Shown here one piece after another: positions 1 through 5,185 of a stretch of DNA of 8,498 nucleotides. Source of the stretch: SVKR01 sp963649145 (GTDB taxonomy: Bacteria > Bacillota > Clostridia > Oscillospirales > Oscillospiraceae); assembly GCA_963649145.1 (NCBI GenBank), contig CAVJGI010000087.1, positions 1-8,498 of the forward strand, written 5' to 3'. The notes under the pieces were generated by a model. It did not search any database, was not told the DNA's origin, and saw nothing but the letters and a program-made list of their open reading frames with translations. Both the position numbers and the translations under genes were made by a program. Within the stretch, counting starts at the first letter, position 1. Every line of letters begins with the position of its first letter.

Positions 1-47
1 TCCACTTGCTTTCCCCTGTCGAGTTCGCTGTCCAATTTGTTTGACAA
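1..47 (-). CDS. Possible 5' end of a gene running off the left edge
   Basis: On the minus strand a TTG at 45-47 opens an uninterrupted frame to the window edge that would read MSNKLDSELDRGKQV. A GGAG sequence (minus strand, 56-59) lies 8 bases before it, which is good spacing. The neighbouring LRR gene also uses TTG with a strong ribosome binding site, so a TTG start is plausible here. The frame is open further upstream, back to a TAA near position 95, but no ATG or GTG is available in it. The charged, helical sequence is too short to assign a family. The gene would lie just beyond the terminator of the LRR gene, so it would need read-through or its own promoter; I see no convincing promoter. 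Only 15 codons are visible and this could be chance. Confidence 0.3.
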   Translation of the reverse strand, partial: MSNKLDSELDRGKQV

Positions 48-90
48 ACTTACATCTCCGCCGCCGGTTGGGATTTTTTTACAGAGACTT

Positions 91-131
91 TACAAAAAGA
101 GCGGGGGCGGTTCCTTCTGAACCGCCCCCGC
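91..131 (-). terminator. Intrinsic terminator of the Mrr-LRR operon
   Basis: A perfect 13-bp GC-rich stem (101-113 paired with 119-131, 5-base loop 114-118) is followed on the minus strand by TCTTTTTG (100 down to 93). It begins 24 bases after the stop codon of the LRR gene. The T-run is on the minus-strand side only, so it ends leftward transcription. Confidence 0.9.
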
Positions 132-155
132 GCATGAGGACAGGAAGGGAAAAGC

Positions 156-1493
156 TCAGCCCGGAGCATTGCCTTTTCTCTGCCGGTATTTGCTCAGGTT
201 TTCCGCCGCCGGGAGATACGGCAGCTTTTCGCAGCCGGCGAACGCATCGGCGGGAATTTTACGGATGCCGCTGCATATTGTCAGCTGCTCCAGCGCCACA
301 CAGCCTTGGAATGCCGCTTCCCCGATCTTGACCACCCCGGTCCCGATCACCGTGGTTTTCAGCGCCTTGCAGTCCAGAAACGCCTCGTCTTGGATCTCCG
401 CGACGGAATCGGGAATGCGGATCTCCTTCAGGGACTCACAGCCCCAGAACGCCTGCGCCTCGATCGTCTCCACGCCTTTTCCGAGCTTTACGGACCGGAG
501 AGACGTGCAGAAGCGGAAGGCACCCACGGAAATACTCGTGACGCTGTCCGGAATGTTGATCTCCTTCAGGCGCTTGCATTCGCCGAACAGCAGCATGTCG
601 AGCTTTGCAAGTCCGTCGGGAAGCGCGATCCTCTCCAAGCTCACGCAGTTTATAAAAGCCATTGCCCCGATGCTCTTTATGCTGTCCGGAAGGCGGAGCT
701 CTTTCAGAGCTCTGCACCCGGAAAATGCGCCGGAGCCTATTCTTTCGAGCGTACCGGGCAGGATCACCTTTTCTATGCCGCAGCAATGCGCCATCGCTTC
801 ATCGGCGACTGCGGTCACGCCCTCCGGGACGATGACCTCGGCGGACTTCGGCTTGCAGGCATACAGCACGCCGCCATAAATCAGAAATCCGTCCCTGTCG
901 GCAAGACCGGTGCACCTTCGGAACGGAAAATCAAATTGACTGAAGCAGCCGGTCTCTGCGGCGTAGCGGTAAAGCTCCGGGGAAATGCGCGCACAGTCCC
1001 GGAAACAGTCGTCCTTCATCCAGCGGATGTGCTCAAAGTTCGTGATCCGCGACAGATTTCCGCACTCTGCGAACGCGCCGGGTCCGACGGTCAGGATCTT
1101 TTCCGAGCCCTCCAATATCACGGAACGCAGATCTCCGCACTTTTGGAACGCCGCCGGTCCGATCTCCAGAACGCTTTCCGGGATCGTGATCTCCGCAAGG
1201 CTGCTGCACTGGGAGAAGACACCGCTTTCAATGGAAGACAGTGCCGGGGACAGTACGGTGCGGACCAGTCCGCTGCACCGCTCAAAGGCGTTATACTCGA
1301 TAAACTGAACGCTGTCCGGCAAAACGACCGATCTGATGTTTCCGTTGCCGCGGAATGCGGAGTTCCTGATCTTTTTGACCCCGGACGGAACGGTCACGTC
1401 CATTTCTGTGCCGTCATATCGGATAAGCTCTGCTCTCTCGATCACGAAGCCGGCTTCCTCCGCCTTGGTCCATTTACTCGAGCGTTTCGGCAA
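156..1493 (-). CDS. BspA-like leucine-rich-repeat (LRR_5) protein without a signal peptide
   Basis: This 445-residue protein is built almost entirely of 23-residue BspA/LRR_5 repeats of the form 'IxIPdSVxxIgxxAFxxCxsLxx'. Block one covers roughly residues 33-165 and block two roughly 219-424, about 15 units in all. They are separated by a divergent segment (about 166-218) with the 'DGFLIYGGVLYA' stretch often seen in this family. The fold is a curved solenoid that normally mediates protein binding. BspA-family proteins are usually secreted, but here residues 1-30 are polar, with no hydrophobic signal sequence, no membrane segment and no wall anchor, so the protein is predicted to be cytoplasmic. 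The TTG start at 1491-1493 is supported by AAGGAGGG 6 bases upstream. The gene lies 65 bases after the Mrr-like nuclease gene, with no terminator between them, and is probably co-transcribed. The function is unknown; a partner or sensor role for the nuclease is inference. Confidence 0.88.
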   Translation of the reverse strand: MPKRSSKWTKAEEAGFVIERAELIRYDGTEMDVTVPSGVKKIRNSAFRGNGNIRSVVLPDSVQFIEYNAFERCSGLVRTVLSPALSSIESGVFSQCSSLAEITIPESVLEIGPAAFQKCGDLRSVILEGSEKILTVGPGAFAECGNLSRITNFEHIRWMKDDCFRDCARISPELYRYAAETGCFSQFDFPFRRCTGLADRDGFLIYGGVLYACKPKSAEVIVPEGVTAVADEAMAHCCGIEKVILPGTLERIGSGAFSGCRALKELRLPDSIKSIGAMAFINCVSLERIALPDGLAKLDMLLFGECKRLKEINIPDSVTSISVGAFRFCTSLRSVKLGKGVETIEAQAFWGCESLKEIRIPDSVAEIQDEAFLDCKALKTTVIGTGVVKIGEAAFQGCVALEQLTICSGIRKIPADAFAGCEKLPYLPAAENLSKYRQRKGNAPG

Positions 1494-1558
1494 GATTTTC
1501 CCTCCTTGCGGCTGTCAAAACCACAGATGTTTGTGTCAGACAGCGGAATCCGCAGCGG

Positions 1559-3124
1559 CTACATTTGCAGTATCCTCTTCAGACAGTCTTTGTGGACATT
1601 TCGGACCTTCTCACTAAGCTCCGGCAGCGTTGCCTCGAACCGCTTCAGCTCCGAACGCTTCCGCCTGAGCTGCTTTTCCGAGGACTGATTTGCGATGTCC
1701 GCTTCCAATGCGGAGATCTCGCTTTCAAGCGCCGCCTGCTCCTCGACCAGATCTTTCTTTGTACGTGCCAGTTTATCCAGAGACACCTGATGCTTTTCCG
1801 AGATCATATTCGCGCGGCGAAGAAGCTCCTTTTGCTTTTCGCCCAGTGTATCCCGCTGCTTTTCAAGCTCGGCGGTTTTCAGGTTCAGCGCTCTTTTGAC
1901 GCGGAAAGCAAACCAAGATCGACTGCCGAGCGCCGTTTTCGCATCGTCGAGCAGCTTGACCACGGAGGCCAATTCCGTTTCGGTATCCGATAAGCTGTAC
2001 TGAACGGGAGACAGCTCATCGGACATCTGCTGTTTCTCCCGCTCCAGCGCGGCAGAACATTCTTCTTTTTTGCGCCCGGCTTCCGCCAGCTGTGTGCGCA
2101 GGGCGGCGATCCTCTCTGCCCGAACCGGGATGTTCGCCTGCAAGAGAGCAATTTGCTCCTTGATCTGCTTGATTTTTTTCTTGTGTGTATTCAAATTCTC
2201 GCGGGCATAGCGGGACTCCCGCGCTTCATCCGCCTTTTGCTGCCGCTCTAAGGCGGAGGGCAGCTGCTTTTCCAAGCTGACCCATTTTTCGATGATTCGT
2301 TCGTGCTTTGCGGTCCAACGGGTCCTTGCGAGGAGCTGACCGTTCAAAACGATCTCCAGTTCCCCCTTGGATCGAATTTCTTTCATCAGAGAGACAAGCG
2401 GCTTGACAGATTTCTCCGAGATCCCGCCGGATAAGTACTGGCTTGCCTTCCGGTCGGCGCTCTCAAGCATTTGGGTGAATGCTGCTCCATAATTTGCGCC
2501 GGTGCTTTTGAGGCTGTTCTTGTACCGGACAAAATCCGGATCTCGAACGCTGCGATAGCTTTGGGAGCGCATAAGGGTGTAGATCGAATTGCTGCTTTTT
2601 TCAAATTCGTCAGCCAGATCAGCCGCGCAGCTTTTCGTGTGTTTGACATATCGCAGCACATCGGCATCCTTTGCGGCGTTCTCCGGATACTTTGATCGGA
2701 GATTGCGGTAGTGCTCTTGAACCAACCTTTCAAGGCGCTCCACCTCGGCCTTTTCGCGCTCTTCATCCGTCAAATTCCCGCCGGCGGCCTTGGCGCTTTC
2801 GAAGAGGACTATCGCGTCTATCCCATCCAGCAGTTCAACGCCAAGCTTCTGGGCAAGCGCGGCGGCAGATTTTGAGAAGGCGGCATTTGTGATCACCATA
2901 GCCACATCACACGAATAGAACGCAGCACCTGCATAGGCCTCCTGAACCGCTTTGTTTCCCACAGTGCCTGTATAGTACTTGCACTGGATTCCATATTTTT
3001 TGCCGTCTTTATGTGCTGTGATATCAATGCCTTGATCCCCGCTTCCGGGGGTTACGGTGATATCGGTAAAGCCGGACTCATCGAGATATTTCGAACAAGC
3101 GTGTTCATATTGATATCCATCCAT
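1559..3124 (-). CDS. Mrr-type restriction-endonuclease-fold protein with long C-terminal coiled coil
   Basis: The protein has 521 residues from the ATG at 3122-3124. Residues 1-110 form an Mrr-type PD-(D/E)xK nuclease domain: E7 in the first helix, GDQGID with catalytic D34, then Q47-C-K49 as the QxK half of the active site, followed by 'AMVITNAAFSKSA' and 'LGVELLDG', typical of the end of the fold. These domains cleave DNA, often modified or foreign DNA. Residues 165-190 (ADLADEFEKSSNSIYTLMRS) resemble a helix-turn-helix. Residues about 305-515 are strongly heptad-like and rich in E, K, L and Q, broken near 400-411 by an aromatic GSRSWFAFRVKR insert. The frame is open back to a TTG at 3232, but that TTG is the -35 element of the likely promoter. 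AGAGG lies 7 bases before the ATG at 3124, which leaves a complete nuclease domain. The gene heads an operon with the LRR gene. A defence role is inferred, not shown. Confidence 0.88.
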   Translation of the reverse strand: MDGYQYEHACSKYLDESGFTDITVTPGSGDQGIDITAHKDGKKYGIQCKYYTGTVGNKAVQEAYAGAAFYSCDVAMVITNAAFSKSAAALAQKLGVELLDGIDAIVLFESAKAAGGNLTDEEREKAEVERLERLVQEHYRNLRSKYPENAAKDADVLRYVKHTKSCAADLADEFEKSSNSIYTLMRSQSYRSVRDPDFVRYKNSLKSTGANYGAAFTQMLESADRKASQYLSGGISEKSVKPLVSLMKEIRSKGELEIVLNGQLLARTRWTAKHERIIEKWVSLEKQLPSALERQQKADEARESRYARENLNTHKKKIKQIKEQIALLQANIPVRAERIAALRTQLAEAGRKKEECSAALEREKQQMSDELSPVQYSLSDTETELASVVKLLDDAKTALGSRSWFAFRVKRALNLKTAELEKQRDTLGEKQKELLRRANMISEKHQVSLDKLARTKKDLVEEQAALESEISALEADIANQSSEKQLRRKRSELKRFEATLPELSEKVRNVHKDCLKRILQM

Positions 3125-3203
3125 GCCGGTACCTCTGTTTCGCGTCTGATTCGAGGAAAAGCGCGATCGGGACAAGAAACCAGTCCCCTTTTCCCCGCCT
3201 GAC

Positions 3204-3232
3204 ATTTTATCACACTCATGCGTTCCTTTCAA
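3204..3232 (-). promoter_or_regulatory. Sigma-A-type promoter of the Mrr-LRR operon
   Basis: On the minus strand TTGAAA (3232-3227) and TAAAAT (3209-3204) are separated by exactly 17 bases, close to the vegetative consensus. Transcription would start near 3197, giving a leader of about 70 bases before the ATG at 3124. This position argues against any upstream start codon for the nuclease gene. Confidence 0.75.
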
Positions 3233-3288
3233 GTTTTTTCACCAAAACCCGGACGCCGGGGCGGGGGCTTTTTTATCGAAACTGCCGC

Positions 3289-3318
3289 TTGCTTTTTCCG
3301 GGGCTTGTCTGGTAAAAT
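3289..3318 (+). promoter_or_regulatory. Probable promoter of the MATE gene
   Basis: TTGCTT (3289-3294), an 18-base spacer and TAAAAT (3313-3318) preceded by TG (extended -10, TGG at 3310-3312). A start near 3325 would give a leader of about 155 bases containing the three hairpins described below. The -35 match is moderate. Confidence 0.5.
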
Positions 3319-3365
3319 AGTCCCACAATAAAAAAGTGCATAAGCGATTTCATTCGAACACGACA

Positions 3366-3455
3366 CAGGGGGCGGTGAGCCTCTGAACGGTACAGGGATG
3401 CGATTTTCTCCCTGCGCCGTTATTTTTTTGCGCATACGGGGGTATGCGCTTTTTT
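3366..3455 (+). promoter_or_regulatory. Structured leader with tandem terminator-like hairpins upstream of the MATE gene
   Basis: Three adjacent hairpins can be drawn. Hairpin A pairs CAGGGG (3366-3371) with CCTCTG (3380-3385) around the loop GCGGTGAG. Hairpin B follows with no gap: AACGG (3386-3390) pairs with CCGTT (3417-3421) and CAGGGA (3393-3398) with TCCCTG (3409-3414), with a 2x2 internal loop, followed by A and seven T (3423-3429). Hairpin C pairs GCGCATAC (3430-3437) with GTATGCGC (3442-3449) around GGGG, followed by six T (3450-3455). The last T-run ends only 12 bases before the AGGAGG site. B and C have the form of intrinsic terminators between promoter and gene, so regulation by attenuation, a protein or a ligand-binding RNA is likely. 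I do not recognise a known riboswitch class in it. An alternative is that B and C simply insulate the gene from upstream transcription. Confidence 0.6.
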
Positions 3456-3481
3456 CATGTTGTTTTCAGGAGGAAAAGCTT

Positions 3482-4873
3482 ATGGAAGAAAAAGGAAACG
3501 CCCTGCTGGGCACGGCGCCGCTGGGCCGGCTGATGGCGAAATACTGCGTGCCCTGCGTCATCTCGCTGCTCGTCGCGACGCTTTATAACATCGTCGACCA
3601 GCTCTTTATCGCAAACGCGGACTATCTCGGCGCGGTCGGCAATGCGGCGAACTCCGTCGTGTTCCCGCTGACGGTCGCGGCGCTGGGACTCGCGATGCTC
3701 CTCGGCGACGGCTGCTGCGCCGCGGTGAGCATCGCGCTCGGCGCGGAGCGGCAGGACGAGGCACGGCGCACCGTCGGCTGCACGGTCACGCTGCTCGTCG
3801 CGGCGGGCGTCGTGCTCACGGCAGTCTACCTCGTGCTTGCAGAGCCCATTCTGGTGCTCTTCGGCGCGGACGTGAACCCGGAGACCTTTGCGATGGCGAA
3901 GGAATACTTCTTCTGGATCGCGCTCGGCATCCCGTTTTACATGTTCTCGCAGGCGATGAACCCCGTCATCCGCGCGGACGGCTCGCCCCGCTTCGCCATG
4001 ATCGCGCTCGTCGCCGGCGCGCTCACGAACGTGGTGCTCGACCCCATCTTCATCTTCGCCTGCCATTGGGGTATGGCGGGCGCGGCGATCGCGACCATTC
4101 TGGGGCAGATCCTGTCCGCGCTGCTGATGGCGGGCTATCTCTTCAAGATGAAGACCATGCGGCTCGACCGCGACGCCTTCCGCGTCCGCGGGAGCGTTCT
4201 GCGGCGGACGGTGCCGCTCGGCTCGGCGAGCTTTCTGGTCCAGATCTCCATCGTGCTCTCGATGGCGGTCGTGCTCAATATGCTGAAAAAATACGGCGCG
4301 CTGGACGCGATCTTCTCGCAGGAGCAGTATGCCCACATCCCGACCGCGGTCGTCGGCATCGTGATGAAGGTGTTCCAGATCGTGATAAGCGTCGCCATCG
4401 GGCTTGCGACGGGCTGCATCCCCATCGCGGGCTTCAACCTCGGCGCGGAAAAGCCGGAGCGCGTGCTCGCGCTCCAGCGCCGCCTGCTCTGGACGGAGGC
4501 AGCCGTCGGCGCGATCGCGAGCGCGGCGTTCCTGCTGCTCCCGCGCCAGATTATGGGTATCTTCGGCGGCGCACAGGAGAGCGTTTATTATATGGATTAC
4601 GCCGTCAAGTGCATCCGCATCTTCCTCGGCGCGAGCCTGCTCTCCTGCGTCAACAAGGGAGCCGCCATCTTCCAGCAGGCGGTCGGCAACGCCAAGGCGG
4701 CGACGGGGCTCTCCGTCCTGCGCGAGATCGTCTTCGGCGTCTCGCTGCCGGTGATCCTGCCCATCTTTATGGGGCTCGACGGCGTGCTCTGGTTCATGCC
4801 GATCTCCGACGTCGTGACCTTTGTTGTGACAATGGTGGTCGTGGCAGGGACCGTGAAGCGGCTGAAAAAGTGA
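3482..4873 (+). CDS. MATE-family (MepA/DinF-like) multidrug efflux transporter
   Basis: The product is a 463-residue polytopic membrane protein, the usual length for the MATE family, with about 12 hydrophobic segments in two similar halves. Proteins of this family export cationic drugs or metabolites in exchange for Na+ or H+. Family features include the N-terminal 'LGTAPLGRLMAKYCVP' and 'YNIVDQLFIA' (residues 9-44), 'NPVIRADGSPRFAMI' (160-174) and 'LTNVVLDPIFIF' (181-192), all typical of the MepA-like branch, and 'GCIPIAGFNLGA' (311-322) in the second half. The frame is open from 3398, but the ATG at 3482 has AGGAGG 8 bases upstream and starts at the family's normal N-terminus; the earlier start would fall inside a leader hairpin. 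The gene stands alone, convergent with the SLH gene. The substrate cannot be told from sequence. G+C is very high here (47 of 60 in 3721-3780). Confidence 0.93.
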   Translation: MEEKGNALLGTAPLGRLMAKYCVPCVISLLVATLYNIVDQLFIANADYLGAVGNAANSVVFPLTVAALGLAMLLGDGCCAAVSIALGAERQDEARRTVGCTVTLLVAAGVVLTAVYLVLAEPILVLFGADVNPETFAMAKEYFFWIALGIPFYMFSQAMNPVIRADGSPRFAMIALVAGALTNVVLDPIFIFACHWGMAGAAIATILGQILSALLMAGYLFKMKTMRLDRDAFRVRGSVLRRTVPLGSASFLVQISIVLSMAVVLNMLKKYGALDAIFSQEQYAHIPTAVVGIVMKVFQIVISVAIGLATGCIPIAGFNLGAEKPERVLALQRRLLWTEAAVGAIASAAFLLLPRQIMGIFGGAQESVYYMDYAVKCIRIFLGASLLSCVNKGAAIFQQAVGNAKAATGLSVLREIVFGVSLPVILPIFMGLDGVLWFMPISDVVTFVVTMVVVAGTVKRLKK

Positions 4874-4878
4874 AAAAA

Positions 4879-4916
4879 GACATCGGGACCCCACCAAAAC
4901 CGGTCGGGTCCCGATG
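4879..4916 (-). terminator. Hairpin after the MATE stop; intrinsic terminator for leftward transcription
   Basis: An 11-bp stem pairs 4881-4891 with 4906-4916, and an ACC/GGT pairing extends it inside the loop past a C-C mismatch. On the minus strand it is followed by GTCTTTTTTCA, so it should stop transcripts arriving from the SLH gene. On the plus strand, 5 bases after the MATE stop, it has no T-run, so its role for the MATE gene is uncertain. It is nearly identical to the hairpin at 5146-5182. Confidence 0.65.
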
Positions 4917-4944
4917 AGCGTGTCAAAAACCTGCGAGCGGAGAT

Positions 4945-5104
4945 TTTAAAGGCTCCCCTGTGTAAGGGGAGCTGGCGCGCGAAGCGCGACTGAGGGGTTG
5001 TTACCAAGCTTGCGCAAACGCCAAGCTCGGATATTCCGGAAGCTTACAACCCTCCAGTCACGGCTTTGCCGTGACAGCCTCCCTTGCACAGGGAGGCCTT
5101 TAAA
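4945..5104. mobile_element. 160-bp MITE-like palindromic element
   Basis: The element begins TTTAAAGG (4945) and ends with the inverse (5104). Its terminal 30 bases (4945-4974 and 5075-5104) are inverted repeats matching at 25 of 30 positions. Each end folds into its own hairpin: GCTCCCC with GGGGAGC on the left, GCCTCCC with GGGAGGC on the right. Four of the five differences are paired, compensatory changes that preserve these stems. A second hairpin sits inside each end (4976-4988 CGCGC/GCGCG; 5057-5075 GTCACGGC/GCCGTGAC), followed by a shared GGGTTGT/ACAACCC motif. The centre (about 5002-5045) is not conserved between halves and holds TTCCGGAA. No coding capacity is seen. It resembles non-autonomous elements or multi-hairpin repeats scattered in clostridial genomes. 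No transposase or clear target duplication is visible, so the transposition mechanism is unknown. Confidence 0.65.
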
Positions 5105-5148
5105 CTGTGCGCCTTCGCCGCCTTGATAAGGTTTTCGCATATATTGAC

Positions 5149-5182
5149 ATCGGGTCCCGACCAAAACCGGTCGGGACCCGAT
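5149..5182 (-). terminator. Hairpin directly after the SLH gene stop
   Basis: A perfect 14-bp stem (5149-5162 with 5169-5182, 6-base loop) begins 3 bases after the TAA of the SLH gene on the minus strand. The minus-strand sequence after it (TGTCAATATATG) has no strong T-run, so it may be a weak terminator or an mRNA 3'-end stabiliser. The T-tract-bearing twin lies at 4879-4916. Confidence 0.5.
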
Positions 5183-5185
5183 CCT

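Larger units (their letters stand above)
4879..5182. repeat. Pair of 37-bp hairpin direct repeats flanking the MITE-like element
   Basis: Positions 4879-4915 and 5146-5182 match at 34 of 37 bases in the same orientation. Two of the three differences (A/T and T/A) lie opposite each other in the stem and preserve pairing; the third converts a C-C mismatch in the left copy to a G-C pair in the right. The repeats are 267 bases apart and bracket the palindromic element. They are longer than a normal target-site duplication. Confidence 0.75.

Noticed and set aside
8..19. Similarity of window-start CTTTCCCCTGT to the window-end CTTTCCCCCTGT
   Set aside because: The match is short, and the left copy has no partner arm and appears to lie in a coding frame; likely chance.
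306..1688. 460-codon plus-strand open frame across the LRR gene
   Set aside because: It is antisense to a regular 23-residue repeat protein; apparent internal repeats only mirror the LRR units.
3125..3232. Upstream TTG start (3232) adding 36 residues to the Mrr-like protein
   Set aside because: The TTG is part of the -35 box and the first codons cover the -10 box; the added residues are not part of the nuclease fold, and ATG 3124 has its own ribosome binding site.
3248..3274. CCCGG/CCGGG hairpin followed at a distance by six T
   Set aside because: The stem is only 5 bp and 8 bases separate it from the T-run, with no gene ending just upstream on the plus strand.
3398..3481. Upstream ATG start for the MATE protein
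   Set aside because: It lies inside leader hairpin B and lacks a good ribosome binding site; ATG 3482 has AGGAGG at ideal spacing.
3455..4897. 480-codon open frame antisense to the MATE gene
   Set aside because: Composition is dominated by D, R, H and E, with no recognisable domain. It mirrors a clear membrane protein gene of very high GC, so it is a shadow frame.
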